DNA from: Oscillospiraceae bacterium
GTDB taxonomy: Bacteria > Bacillota > Clostridia > Oscillospirales > Oscillospiraceae
Length of the DNA stretch: 64,000 bases
NCBI GenBank assembly: GCA_015067615.1
Contig: SVMD01000002.1
Coordinates: 62,001 to 126,000, forward strand
Direction: 5' to 3'
In this document: positions 8,802-17,828 of the stretch, in pieces
Position numbering within the stretch: the first letter of the stretch is position 1
Layout of the letters: each line of letters starts with the position of its first letter
Notes under the pieces: generated by a model
Told to the model about the DNA's origin: nothing
Database searches by the model: none
What the model saw: only the letters and a program-made list of their open reading frames with translations
Program-made: the position numbers and the translations under genes

Positions 8802-9045
8802 TTTTCCACAACACCTGTTAAATGTGGAAAGAAAACCTGTGGAAAGAATTGCAGAAAAATGAGCAAAAATTTCTATACACAATCCGTGTGGATAAGTTTT
8901 TGATTTTCACAACTCCCCTGTGGAGAAAAAAACGTTGGGGCTCTAAGGGAAAATCCACTTTTCCACATAAGTTCTTACTACTGCGACAATTACTACCTAA
9001 CTTATTTACTGATATATATATTCTTATATATCTACAGAAGAAAGG
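8802..9045. other. oriC: Probable chromosomal origin oriC
   Basis: Six DnaA-box matches in mixed orientation: 8802-8810 (TTTTCCACA), 8823-8831, 8838-8846, 8887-8895 (exact TTATCCACA on the minus strand), 8919-8927 and 8959-8967. The last box is followed by TTACTACTG (8975-8983) and TTACTACC (8990-8997), resembling DnaA-trio elements. An AT-only-rich stretch (9001-9042) just before dnaN is a good unwinding element. Location between dnaA and dnaN is the usual one in Firmicutes. Confidence 0.9.
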
Positions 9046-9054
9046 AAACTGCGT

Positions 9055-10164
9055 ATGCGCTTTACCTGTGAAAAAAATATGCTAGTTCAGGGCCTGAACA
9101 TTGCAGGCCGCACCGTGGCCGCCAAGAGCAGCCTTTCCGTCATCGAGGGCATCCTTTGCCGGGCAGGCGAGGGCCTGAACCTCACCGGCTACAATATGGA
9201 AACCGCCATCACCTATAATGTGGAGGCAGAGGTCTCCGACCCCGGCGAGTGCATCCTGCCTGCCAAGCTCTTCGGCGATATCGTCCGCCGTCTGCCCGAG
9301 GGCCCCGTCACCGTGGTGGTGGACGAGAACTTCAAGGTCTCCATCCGGGCAGGCTATGCCTCCTTCACCATCTCCGCCGAGTGCGCCGATGACTACCCCG
9401 AGCTGCCGGACGTGAACTCCGGCCGCCCCATCCGGATCCCCCAGAACAAGCTGAAGGAGCTGATCTCCGGCACCATCTTCGCCGTGTCCGAGAACCAGTC
9501 CCGGCCCATCCACACCGGCGTCAAGTTCGAGGTTACCGAGGAGGCCATCACCGCCGTGGCCGTGGACGGCTTCCGGCTTGCCCGCCGCAGCTACCATCCC
9601 GAGGGCGGCACCGGCCGCAGCCTGAGCTTCGTGGTCCCCGCCGCGGGTCTGAAGGAAGTGGAGAAGATCCTGGTGGACAGCGACGATATGGCCGCCTTCA
9701 CCCTGGGCCCCAAGCACATTCTGGTGGAGATCGGCGCCGCTACCCTGGTCTGCCGCCTGCTTGACGGCGAGTTCCTGGACTGGCGCAAAGTCGTCCCCAC
9801 CAACTGCCCCATCAAGCTGGTGGCCAATGTGTCCGACCTGGCATCTTCCGTGGAGCGTGTGGGCCTGATCGTCTCTGAAAAGTACAAGAGCCCGGTACGC
9901 TGTGTATTCTCTAACCAGGTGCTGAATATGCGCACCATCACCACCATCGGCGCCGCCGAGGACCGCTGCGCCATCGCCGGCGACGGCAAGGAGCTGGAGA
10001 TTGGCTTCAATGTCCGCTACCTGGCCGACGCCCTGAAAGCCATCCCCTGCGAGGAGGTCACCCTGGAGCTGACCAACGGCCTGAGCCCCATCGTCCTGAC
10101 CCCCGTGGAGGAGAAGTACGATTTCTCCTACATGGTGCTGCCTGTGAGAATTAAAAATTCTTAA
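9055..10164 (+). CDS. dnaN: DNA polymerase III beta sliding clamp
   Basis: 369 aa, normal clamp length, with three consecutive clamp folds. The C terminus ends in the conserved pattern DFSYMVLPVRIKNS, close to the usual YLIMPVRL ending. It encircles DNA as a dimer and gives processivity to DNA polymerase III. RBS gaaagga lies before ATG. Transcription may start at dnaA or inside the origin region. Confidence 0.97.
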   Translation: MRFTCEKNMLVQGLNIAGRTVAAKSSLSVIEGILCRAGEGLNLTGYNMETAITYNVEAEVSDPGECILPAKLFGDIVRRLPEGPVTVVVDENFKVSIRAGYASFTISAECADDYPELPDVNSGRPIRIPQNKLKELISGTIFAVSENQSRPIHTGVKFEVTEEAITAVAVDGFRLARRSYHPEGGTGRSLSFVVPAAGLKEVEKILVDSDDMAAFTLGPKHILVEIGAATLVCRLLDGEFLDWRKVVPTNCPIKLVANVSDLASSVERVGLIVSEKYKSPVRCVFSNQVLNMRTITTIGAAEDRCAIAGDGKELEIGFNVRYLADALKAIPCEEVTLELTNGLSPIVLTPVEEKYDFSYMVLPVRIKNS

Positions 10165-10206
10165 TTACAAATGAATTTATAATTTGTAACTTGTAATTTG
10201 TAATTC
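10165..10206. repeat. Short inverted repeat built of TTGTAAT heptamers
   Basis: AATTACAAAT is followed by ATTTGTAACTTGTAATTTG in the dnaN-yaaA gap. The 7-base periodicity is like the other heptamer elements at 8493, 17022, 57229 and 63555. Confidence 0.6.
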
Positions 10207-10223
10207 GAGAACGGAGTTTTAAT

Positions 10224-10481
10224 ATGAAAGTATCTGTTAAGAAAAAGACCCCTTCCCATGACATTCCGGTGGTGATCTCCACCGAGTTCATCAAGCTCCA
10301 GGACGCCATGAAGTTCGCCAACATCGTCTACTCAGGCGGTGAGGCCAAGCAGCTGATCCTGGAGGAGCAGGTAAAGGTCAACGGCGAAGTCTGCACCATG
10401 CGGGGCAAAAAGCTGCGCCCCGGCGACCGGTTCGAATTCATGGGCCAGAGCTACCTGATTTCCATTCATGAATCTAACTGA
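10224..10481 (+). CDS. yaaA: S4-domain RNA-binding protein YaaA
   Basis: 85 aa. A single S4-like RNA-binding fold covers nearly the whole protein (IKLQDAMKFANIVYSGGEAK, then VKVNGEV and LRPGDRFEF). In Bacillus the homologue sits in the same place between dnaN and recF and has been linked to ribosome assembly. RBS acggag is 9 bases before ATG. The 3' end overlaps recF by 14 bases, implying coupled translation. Confidence 0.9.
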   Translation: MKVSVKKKTPSHDIPVVISTEFIKLQDAMKFANIVYSGGEAKQLILEEQVKVNGEVCTMRGKKLRPGDRFEFMGQSYLISIHESN

Positions 10482-11571
10482 TATCGAGCTGCGGAACTTC
10501 CGCAATTATGAGCAGGTGAAGCTGGATTTTGACCCGGGCGTGAACCTGATCGTGGGCGACAACGCCCAGGGCAAGACCAATCTTCTGGAGGCCATTTCTT
10601 ACCTGGGCAGCGGCAAGAGCTTCCGGGCCATGAAAACTTCGGAGATGGTCCGTTTCGGGGCGGATTTTGCCGATATTGAGGGAAATGTATTCGCCCAGGA
10701 GCGGAATCAGCGGCTGCGGTGGGTCCTCTTTAATGGCTCCCGGCCCCGGCAGATCTGGCGCAACGGCGCCAAGAAGAAAACCGCCGGGGACATCGCGGGG
10801 GTGCTGCCCACGGTGCTGTTCTGCCCGGAGGATCTGATGGTCCTGAAAACCGGCGCTGCCCAGCGCAGAAGGCTGGGTGACCATGCGTTATGTCAACTGC
10901 GGCCCAATTACGACGCAGCCCTGACGGAGTACAACCGGATCCTGGACCAGAAAAGCCGGATTTTAAAGGACCACTTTGACAATCCTGCTATCTTGGAGAT
11001 CCTGCCGGAGTACAATACCCGGCTCTGCCAGGTAGGCGCCCTGCTCATCTCCTACCGGGCCAGATTCTATAAGTCACTGGGAGAATCCGCGGCTAAATTT
11101 CACGGCCAGTTCTCCGGCGGCGCCGAGGACTTCTCCCTGGAATATAAGACCGTGTCCACCGTCACAGACCCCTTCGCTCCGGTTTCCACCCTGACCCAGG
11201 ATCTGCTGGACCACCTTCAGCGGCACTACCGGGCGGAGATCGAAACGGCCCAGTGCCTGACGGGCCCCCACAAGGACGATTTTGATGTTTCCCTTTCCGG
11301 CATTAACCTGAAATCCTATGGCTCCCAGGGCCAGACCCGCACCGCCGCCATCAGCCTGAAGCTGGCTCAAAGAGAACTCATGGGCCGGGAGATGGGCGAG
11401 GAGCCGGTGCTGCTGCTGGACGACGTTCTCTCCGAGCTGGACCCCGGAAGGCAGGACTTTGTCTTGAACCAGATCGTCTCCGGCCAGGTGTTCATCACCT
11501 GCTGCGAACCGGGCCGGTTCACGAAGCTGGGTAAGACCATCGAAATCAGCAAGGGAAATGTGAAAGGATAG
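10468..11571 (+). CDS. recF: DNA replication and repair ATPase RecF
   Basis: 367 aa. Walker A GDNAQGKTN near residues 30-38, ABC-type signature near SQGQTRTAA and Walker B VLLLDDVLSELD near the C terminus are all present. It loads RecA at gapped DNA with RecO and RecR. Its start lies inside yaaA in another frame. It is followed after 4 bases by a GIY-YIG gene that is not part of the canonical cluster. Confidence 0.96.
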   Translation: MNLTDIELRNFRNYEQVKLDFDPGVNLIVGDNAQGKTNLLEAISYLGSGKSFRAMKTSEMVRFGADFADIEGNVFAQERNQRLRWVLFNGSRPRQIWRNGAKKKTAGDIAGVLPTVLFCPEDLMVLKTGAAQRRRLGDHALCQLRPNYDAALTEYNRILDQKSRILKDHFDNPAILEILPEYNTRLCQVGALLISYRARFYKSLGESAAKFHGQFSGGAEDFSLEYKTVSTVTDPFAPVSTLTQDLLDHLQRHYRAEIETAQCLTGPHKDDFDVSLSGINLKSYGSQGQTRTAAISLKLAQRELMGREMGEEPVLLLDDVLSELDPGRQDFVLNQIVSGQVFITCCEPGRFTKLGKTIEISKGNVKG

Positions 11572-11575
11572 AAAC

Positions 11576-11866
11576 GTGCATTATTATGTATATATCCTGA
11601 CCAATAAAACTCATTCAGTTTTGTATACCGGTGTGACCGGAAATTTGGTTCGACGTGTATATGAACATAAAAATAATGCAGATCCCAATAGCTTTACGGC
11701 AAAATACAAAGTTTATAAACTGGTGTATTTTGAAGAAACAAGTGATATAAATGCGGCAATCGAACGGGAAAAGCAGATCAAAAGCTGGAAAAGAGAACAT
11801 AAAATAGCTTTGATCTCAAAATCAAATCCTCGTTTTCTCGATCTGTTTGAACATATTGTAGGATAA
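11576..11866 (+). CDS. GIY-YIG nuclease-domain protein (YhbQ/UPF0213-like)
   Basis: 96 aa, a single GIY-YIG domain: YVYILTN (motif 1), LYTGVT (motif 2), Arg in NLVRRVYEH and a Glu in the ERE helix (AAIEREKQIKSWKRE). Small stand-alone members are common and mostly uncharacterised. The start is GTG 4 bases after the recF stop, with aaaggata as ribosome site inside recF. The gene is visibly richer in A+T than recF or gyrB, suggesting later insertion into the origin cluster. Confidence 0.9.
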   Translation: MHYYVYILTNKTHSVLYTGVTGNLVRRVYEHKNNADPNSFTAKYKVYKLVYFEETSDINAAIEREKQIKSWKREHKIALISKSNPRFLDLFEHIVG

Positions 11867-11910
11867 TATCCAATGTCTGGAAATGAATGAGATAATCTAC
11901 CGATTACCGA

Positions 11911-12075
11911 GTCATTCCGAGGGCCGAAGGCCCGTGGGAATCTCCTGTAGAGCAGTTTAGATTTGTACAATTCTGCTTAACATTGAAAATCCCAAATGTA
12001 CAATGTTAATTGGTGCTGTGCGCATCGAAAATAAGGTGCTGGAGATTGCCACGGCCCTTCGGGCCTCGCAATGAC
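11911..12075. repeat. Palindromic intergenic repeat, core type B
   Basis: Ends gtcattccgagg / cctcgcaatgac. Each half contains a smaller palindrome (gggccgaaggccc; ggcccttcgggcc), and aacattgaaaatcccaaatg lies in the centre. The same core, inverted, is at 38820-38984. It separates the GIY-YIG gene from gyrB. Confidence 0.85.
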
Positions 12076-12145
12076 ATACTTTTCGCAGATTATGCGTTTT
12101 TAGTTAACCTGTTTTATCAACGAGCATTTTTTAGGAGGACTTTTA

Positions 12146-14074
12146 ATGTCTGACGAAACGAAAGTAACACAAGCATACGGCGCGGAGCAGATTCAGGTTC
12201 TGGAGGGCCTGGAAGCTGTCCGGATGCGCCCCGGTATGTACATCGGCTCCACTTCCTCTTCGGGCCTGCACCATCTGGTCTATGAGATCGTGGACAACGC
12301 CATCGACGAGGCTCTGGCCGGCTACTGTAAGCATATCACCGTAACCATTAACCCCGGCAACTCCATTACCGTCACCGACGACGGCCGCGGCATCCCCGTG
12401 GACATCCAGCCCCAGACCGGACGGCCCGCTCTGGAAGTTGTTTACACCGTGCTTCACGCCGGCGGTAAGTTCGGCGGCGGCGGCTACAAGGTTTCCGGCG
12501 GCCTTCACGGCGTGGGTGCCTCCGTTGTCAACGCCCTTTCTCAGTGGCTCCGGGTCCGGGTCCACAAGAACGGCAATATCTATGAGATGAAGTTTGCCCG
12601 GGGTGCCATCACCCAGGAGATGAAGATTGTCGGCAAGACCGACAAGACCGGCACCGAGGTCACCTTCCAGCCGGATCCGGAGATGTTCGACACCACCGAG
12701 TATGACTACGAGATCCTGCACACCCGTATGCGGGAAAAGGCCTTCCTGACCGCTGGCCTCACCATCTCCATCACTGACGACCGGCCCGATACCCCCATTT
12801 CCGAGACCATGTGCTACGAGGGCGGTATCCGGGAGTTCGCCGTGTTCTGCAACAAGAACAAGACCCCTCTGCACAACGACGTGATCTACCTCAGCGGCAT
12901 GAAGGGCGACGCTTCCGCCGAAATCGCCATCCAGTATAATGACGGCTACAACGAGTTCCTGCTGAGCTTTGCCAACGAGGTCAACACCCCGGAAGGCGGC
13001 ATGCATGAGACCGGCTTCAAGACCGCTCTGACCCGTGTGCTCAACGCCTACGGCGTGAAAAACGGCATCATCAAGGGCGACGACAAGGTCTCCGGTGAGG
13101 ACTGCCGTGAGGGCATCACCGCCATCATTTCCGTGAAGCTCACCGACGCCCAGTTCGAGGGCCAGACCAAAGCCAAGCTGGGCAACGCCTATATCCGTAC
13201 CCTGGTGGACCAGATCGTGAACGATCAGCTGGCCACCTATTTTGAAGAGCATCCTGCCACCGCCAAGGCAATTCTCGAAAAGGCCATGATGGCAAACCGG
13301 GCAAGAGAAGCCGCCCGGAAGGCAAGAGAAAATGCCCGCCGCAAGACCGGTCTGGAATCCGGCGGTATGCCCGAAAAGCTGAAGGACTGCAACGAGAAGG
13401 ACCCCAGCCTCTGCGAGCTGTACATCGTCGAGGGTGACTCTGCAGCCGGCTCCGCCATCGGCGGCAGAGATTCCCGTTTTCAGGCAATCCTGGCCATGTG
13501 GGGTAAGATGCTGAATGTGGAAAAGGCAAGACAGGACAAGGTCTACGGCAACGACAAGCTGAACCCCCTGATCCTGGCCCTGGGCGGCGGCATCGGTGAG
13601 GACTTTGATATCGAAAAGCTGCGCTACCACAAGATCATCATCATGTCCGATGCTGACGTGGACGGTGCCCATATCCGCACATTGCTTCTGACCTTCTTCT
13701 TCCGCTATATGCGTCCGCTGATCGAGAACGGTTTCGTATATTCCGCTGTGCCGCCGCTTTACAAGCTGTCCCGGGGCAAGCAGGTGAAAGTGGCTTACTC
13801 CGATGAGCAGCGAGACAAGATTTCCGCTGAAATGCGCGGAGATAACCCCAATATTAAGATCGATATCCAGCGCTATAAGGGTCTTGGTGAGATGAACAAG
13901 GACGAGCTGTGGGAGACTACCATGGATCCCGAGCGCCGGACCCTGCGCCGGATTACGCTGGACGATGCCCGCCGTGCCGATGAGATCTTCACCATCCTCA
14001 TGGGTGAACAGGTTGAGCCCCGTAAGGACTGGATCGAAACCAACGCAAAATACGCAATTAATATTGATATTTAA
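12146..14074 (+). CDS. gyrB: DNA gyrase subunit B
   Basis: 642 aa. The N-terminal GHKL ATPase has EIVDNAIDEALAGY, DDGRGIPVD and GGLHGVGASVVNAL; the transducer follows; the TOPRIM domain has EGDSAAGSA and SDADVDGAHIRTL. The C-terminal tail has GLGEMNKDELWETTMDPE. With GyrA it introduces negative supercoils. RBS aggagg is clear. It is followed by gyrA after 14 bases. Confidence 0.98.
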   Translation: MSDETKVTQAYGAEQIQVLEGLEAVRMRPGMYIGSTSSSGLHHLVYEIVDNAIDEALAGYCKHITVTINPGNSITVTDDGRGIPVDIQPQTGRPALEVVYTVLHAGGKFGGGGYKVSGGLHGVGASVVNALSQWLRVRVHKNGNIYEMKFARGAITQEMKIVGKTDKTGTEVTFQPDPEMFDTTEYDYEILHTRMREKAFLTAGLTISITDDRPDTPISETMCYEGGIREFAVFCNKNKTPLHNDVIYLSGMKGDASAEIAIQYNDGYNEFLLSFANEVNTPEGGMHETGFKTALTRVLNAYGVKNGIIKGDDKVSGEDCREGITAIISVKLTDAQFEGQTKAKLGNAYIRTLVDQIVNDQLATYFEEHPATAKAILEKAMMANRAREAARKARENARRKTGLESGGMPEKLKDCNEKDPSLCELYIVEGDSAAGSAIGGRDSRFQAILAMWGKMLNVEKARQDKVYGNDKLNPLILALGGGIGEDFDIEKLRYHKIIIMSDADVDGAHIRTLLLTFFFRYMRPLIENGFVYSAVPPLYKLSRGKQVKVAYSDEQRDKISAEMRGDNPNIKIDIQRYKGLGEMNKDELWETTMDPERRTLRRITLDDARRADEIFTILMGEQVEPRKDWIETNAKYAINIDI

Positions 14075-14088
14075 GGAGGTGACGCAAA

Positions 14089-16590
14089 TTGGCAAAGCAT
14101 AACCGCAACTACAAGCCGGAGGATATCCTGTTCCCGGATCAGGTGATCACGGAATCCAATCTGGTGGATGAAATGGAGAAATCCTACATCGAGTACGCCA
14201 TGAGCGTCATCGTGGGCCGCGCCCTGCCCGACGTACGTGACGGCTTAAAGCCCGTCCACCGCCGTATTCTCTACACCATGTACGAGGACGGTCTGACCTC
14301 CGATAAAAAGTACAAGAAGTCCGCAACCACCGTCGGTTCCGTTCTGGGTAGCTACCATCCCCATGGCGACGCCTCCGTTTACGATGCTATGGTGCGTCTT
14401 GCGCAGGATTTCTCCATGCGCTATGTGCTGGTAGACGGTCAGGGTAACTTCGGTGATATCGACGGCAACCCTGCTGCTGCCTACCGTTATACCGAGGCCC
14501 GCTTAAGTAAGCTCTCCAACGAGATGCTCCGGGATATCGACAAGGAAACCGTCAACTGGGATCCCAACTTTGACGAGAGCAAGAAAGAACCCAGAGTTCT
14601 CCCCAGCCGTTTCCCCAATCTGCTGGTGAACGGCTCTTCCGGTATCGCTGTCGGTATGGCCACCAATATTCCGCCCCACAATCTGACGGAAGTAGTCAAT
14701 GCCTGTGTGGCAGTGCTGGATGATCCGGAAGTGACCATGACGGATCTGTTGGAGCATATTTCCGGTCCTGACTTCCCCACCGGCGGCATCATCATGGGCC
14801 GCTCCGGCATCCGTGCAGCCTATGCCACCGGCCGCGGCAAGGTAGTTGTCCGCGCCCGTACGGAGTTTGAGACCTTTGCCGGTGATCGCACCCGCATCAT
14901 CGTGGATCAGCTGCCTTATCAGGTGAATAAGACCCTGCTGCTGAAATCCATGGCAGATCAGGTCAAGGATAAGCGCATTGAGGGCATTTCCGACCTCCGG
15001 GACGAGTCCGACCGTAACGGTATGCGGATCGTGATTGAGCTGAAGAAGGACGCCAACCCTCAGGTGGTGCTGAATAACCTGTTTAAGCAGACTGCCCTGC
15101 AGTCCTCCTTCGGCATCATCATGCTGGCTCTGGTGGACGACCAGAAGCAGCCCAAGATCCTTAGTCTGCGGCAGATCATCGACGAGTACCTTAACCACCA
15201 GATGGAGGTTCTGACCCGTCGGACCCAGTACGACCTGCGCAAGGCCAGAGAGCGTGCCCACCTGTTGGAGGGTCTGCTCATCGCCCAGGACAATATCGAC
15301 GAGGTCATTCATATCATCCGTACCGCCTACGACGACGCCAAGGAGCGCCTGATGGAGCGTTTTGGTCTGGATGATATCCAGGCCCAGGCCATCCTGGATA
15401 TGCGCCTGAAGGCCCTCCAGGGCCTCGACCGGGAGAAGCTCCAGAATGAGTTTAACGAGCTGATGGAGCGGATCCACTACTATGAGGAACTGCTGGCCAA
15501 CCCCGACAAACTGAAGGCTGTTCTGCGGGAAGAGCTCATCGCCATCCGGGACAAGTTCGGCGACAAGCGCAAGACCGAGATCCAGGATATCGAGGATGAG
15601 ATCGACATCGAGGACCTGATTGAGGAGGAAACCTGCGCCTTCACCCTGTCCAATCAGGGCTACATCAAGCGTATGCCCGTGGATACCTACCGGACCCAGA
15701 GCCGGGGCGGCCGCGGCGTCAGCGCCCAGAACCTGAAGGAAGAGGACTACGTCAAGTCCCTGAACATTGCCTCCACCCATGATCATATGCTCTTCTTCAC
15801 GGATAAGGGCAAGGTCCACCACCGGAAGGGCTATCAGATCCCCGAGGCAGGCCGTACCGCCCGGGGCACCGCCATCGTCAATGTGCTGCCCCTGGAGCCC
15901 GGCGAGAGCGTCACCGCTATGGTGATCACCCGGGAGTTCCACGAGGACGAGTTCCTGATGATGTGCACCCGCAACGGTACCGTCAAGCGGATTCCCTTCA
16001 TCTCCCTGTCCACCCGCCGCAAGGGCGGCATCCGGGCAATCACTCTGGAGGAGGGTGATCAGCTGATCAACGTGATCCGCACGGGCGGCAATGACAATAT
16101 CATCCTGGCTACCAACCAGGGCATGGCCATCTGCTTCAACGAAAACGATGTCCGTCCCATGGGCCGAGACGCGGCTGGTGTTCGCGGTATTATGTTAACC
16201 GGCGAGGACTTCGTGGTGGGCGCCGAAAGGTACGAGGAGGGTAAGACCCTGCTCACCATCACCGAAAATGGCTTCGGCAAGCGTACCGAGCTCGTCGAAT
16301 ACCTGCGTACCGGTCCCGACGGCGAGAAGATCCCCCAGGGCCGCGGCGGCAAGGGCCTGAAGAACTACAATATCACCCCCAAGACCGGCCCCGTTGCCGG
16401 CTGCCGTGTGGTGGGTGAGACTGACGATATTATGGTCATCGAAAACGGCGGCGTTATCATCCGTACTCCCGTTTCCGCCATCAATGTGTACAAGCGTGAT
16501 GTCCAGGGCGTCATCGTTATGCGCATTGAGGAGGGAAACAAGGTTGTCTCCATCGAGCGGGTGGAAAACATCGAGGAAGCGGCTGAATGA
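14089..16590 (+). CDS. gyrA: DNA gyrase subunit A
   Basis: 833 aa. The breakage-reunion domain carries the active tyrosine in [11 protein letters not shown] (Tyr134). A six-bladed C-terminal wrapping domain begins after about 510 and contains the GyrA-box variant QSRGGRG. The start codon is TTG with aaggaggt 8 bases upstream. The quinolone-determining stretch reads [10 protein letters not shown], so Ala95 occupies the position of E. coli Ser83. The TGA overlaps the ATG of rnhA (ATGA). Confidence 0.98.
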   Translation: MAKHNRNYKPEDILFPDQVITESNLVDEMEKSYIEYAMSVIVGRALPDVRDGLKPVHRRILYTMYEDGLTSDKKYKKSATTVGSVLGSYHPHGDASVYDAMVRLAQDFSMRYVLVDGQGNFGDIDGNPAAAYRYTEARLSKLSNEMLRDIDKETVNWDPNFDESKKEPRVLPSRFPNLLVNGSSGIAVGMATNIPPHNLTEVVNACVAVLDDPEVTMTDLLEHISGPDFPTGGIIMGRSGIRAAYATGRGKVVVRARTEFETFAGDRTRIIVDQLPYQVNKTLLLKSMADQVKDKRIEGISDLRDESDRNGMRIVIELKKDANPQVVLNNLFKQTALQSSFGIIMLALVDDQKQPKILSLRQIIDEYLNHQMEVLTRRTQYDLRKARERAHLLEGLLIAQDNIDEVIHIIRTAYDDAKERLMERFGLDDIQAQAILDMRLKALQGLDREKLQNEFNELMERIHYYEELLANPDKLKAVLREELIAIRDKFGDKRKTEIQDIEDEIDIEDLIEEETCAFTLSNQGYIKRMPVDTYRTQSRGGRGVSAQNLKEEDYVKSLNIASTHDHMLFFTDKGKVHHRKGYQIPEAGRTARGTAIVNVLPLEPGESVTAMVITREFHEDEFLMMCTRNGTVKRIPFISLSTRRKGGIRAITLEEGDQLINVIRTGGNDNIILATNQGMAICFNENDVRPMGRDAAGVRGIMLTGEDFVVGAERYEEGKTLLTITENGFGKRTELVEYLRTGPDGEKIPQGRGGKGLKNYNITPKTGPVAGCRVVGETDDIMVIENGGVIIRTPVSAINVYKRDVQGVIVMRIEEGNKVVSIERVENIEEAAE

Positions 16591-17027
16591 AAACCGTGAC
16601 CCTCTATACCGACGGCGCCTGCTCCGGCAATCCCGGCCCCGGAGGCTGGGGCTGCATCCTGGAGTATAACGGCTACGAAAAGGAGCTCAGCGGCGGCGAA
16701 GCCAATACGACGAATAACCGGATGGAGCTCACCGCCGTGATCCGTGGACTGCAGGCTCTGAAGGAGCCCTGCATCGTGGAGCTGTATTCCGACTCCAAGT
16801 ATGTCATCGACGCTCTGGAAAAGGGCTGGGCCTGGGGCTGGAAGAAGAAAAACTGGATCAAGTCCGATAAAAAGCCTGCCCTGAACCCGGATCTGTGGGA
16901 TGTGCTGCTTGCCCTGACCCAGAAGCACGAAGTCCATTACCACTGGGTCAAGGGTCACGCCGCCAATCCCAAAAACAACCGCTGCGACGAACTGGCAGTG
17001 GCCGAAAGCAGACGCTTTCGGAGTTGA
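16587..17027 (+). CDS. rnhA: Ribonuclease HI
   Basis: 146 aa. Acidic active site: Asp in [11 protein letters not shown], Glu in NNRMELTAV, Asp in [11 protein letters not shown] and Asp in NRCDELA; the His-containing loop HWVKGHA is also present. It degrades RNA in RNA-DNA hybrids. It is translationally coupled to gyrA by a 4-base overlap. The stop codon TGA lies inside the first unit of a TTGAGAG-type repeat, so the C terminus (RFRS) may have been set by insertion of that repeat. Confidence 0.96.
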   Translation: MKTVTLYTDGACSGNPGPGGWGCILEYNGYEKELSGGEANTTNNRMELTAVIRGLQALKEPCIVELYSDSKYVIDALEKGWAWGWKKKNWIKSDKKPALNPDLWDVLLALTQKHEVHYHWVKGHAANPKNNRCDELAVAESRRFRS

Positions 17028-17138
17028 GAGTTCAGAGTTGATAGTTGATAGTTATTGTGTCGGCTATGCCGACGGAATTAATATCATCGCCAAAGGCGAT
17101 ACCATAACTCTCAACTCTCCACTATCAACTCTCAACTA
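17022..17138. repeat. Inverted repeat built of TTGAGAG/TTGATAG heptamers
   Basis: Left arm with several gttgagagt/gttgatagt units, centre gtgtcggctatgccgac, right arm actctcaactctcc...tcaactctcaacta. A sister copy is at 63555-63648 with the centre gtgtccgctgtgcggac. Confidence 0.85.
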
Positions 17139-17154
17139 AAAAGCGGAGGTTTTT

Positions 17155-17397
17155 ATGTATCTTAACATCGGTAACGACATGGCGGTGCGGGACAAGTCCA
17201 TTATCGGCATCTTCGACATGGACAACACCTCCACATCCCGCCGGACCCGGGAATTTCTGGACAAGGCGGAGTCCGAAGGACAGGTAGTGCCCTGTGACGA
17301 TCTGCCCAAGAGCTTCATCCTCACTGCTGAATACGGCTTCGACCGGGTGTACCTGACCACCCTGAGCTCTGCCACCCTGGAAAAACGCCTGAAATGA
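17155..17397 (+). CDS. remB: RemB/YaaB-like extracellular matrix regulator (DUF370)
   Basis: 80 aa. The family pattern is clear: YLNIGNDMAV, IIGIFDMDNTS, TREFLDKAESEG and SFILTAEYGFDRVYLTTLSS. In Bacillus subtilis the homologue is encoded between recF and gyrB and is linked to matrix gene control; DNA binding is known for the related RemA. Here it is displaced to after gyrA-rnhA. RBS gcggagg lies before ATG 17155. Confidence 0.85.
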   Translation: MYLNIGNDMAVRDKSIIGIFDMDNTSTSRRTREFLDKAESEGQVVPCDDLPKSFILTAEYGFDRVYLTTLSSATLEKRLK

Positions 17398-17402
17398 ACA
17401 AC

Positions 17403-17429
17403 GCGCCCCGGAAAGAAATTCCGGGGCGC
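17403..17429 (+). terminator. Terminator after remB-like gene
   Basis: 11-bp arms (17403-17413, 17419-17429), followed by tgttt. It ends the origin gene cluster. Confidence 0.8.
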
Positions 17430-17480
17430 TGTTTCGGTTAATGGGAAAATATCGTTTAAAGTACCATCTTACGACGAGAA

Positions 17481-17586
17481 TGTAGGGGCGATCATTGATC
17501 GCCCGCGCGGTACGTATTCCGTATTCGCCGGAACCAATGCGAATTCGTATATTTCCCTGCCGGACGGGCAATGCCCGCCCCTACGA
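17481..17586. repeat. Palindromic repeat, variant of core type C
   Basis: Ends gtaggggcgatcattgatcg and cgggcaatgcccgcccctac. This is the same architecture as the gtagggcgggg elements, but with GATC-centred and GCATTGC-type arms. Confidence 0.7.
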
Positions 17587-17651
17587 TCTCGCCGTAACAT
17601 TGGGCCGCAAAATACCAATTAACCATAACAGTTGGTTTACATAATTTAAAG

Positions 17652-17715
17652 TTATCCACTTTTCCCACAGCTTTGTCCACAGGACTTTTCCACATTCTCC
17701 ACAGTTTTCTCCACA
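17652..17715 (+). promoter_or_regulatory. Second DnaA-box array, two 34-bp tandem units
   Basis: Six same-strand DnaA-box-like nonamers: 17652 (TTATCCACT), 17661 (TTTCCCACA), 17673 (TTGTCCACA), 17686 (TTTTCCACA), 17695 and 17707 (TTCTCCACA). Spacing is 9, 12, 13, 9, 12 bases, so the array is two copies of a 34-bp unit carrying three boxes. It lies about 8.7 kb from oriC at the far end of the replication gene block. Confidence 0.85.
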
Positions 17716-17768
17716 GGCTGTTTGTTGAAAAATGGTGAAATTCCGGGGATTTTCCCGGAGTGAGGAAG

Positions 17769-17806
17769 AAAAACTCCACAGCTTTCCCTGAAGCTGTGGA
17801 GTTTTT
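17769..17806. terminator. Bidirectional terminator
   Basis: 16-bp arms (17769-17784, 17791-17806) including A5 and T5 ends, loop tccctg. It serves the minus-strand thioesterase gene and insulates the DnaA-box array. Confidence 0.85.
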
Positions 17807-17828
17807 ACGGTTAACAGAAAACATGTTG

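Noticed and set aside
12143..14095. 650-codon frame opposite gyrB
   Set aside because: Antisense shadow; gyrB on the plus strand has all motifs and an RBS.
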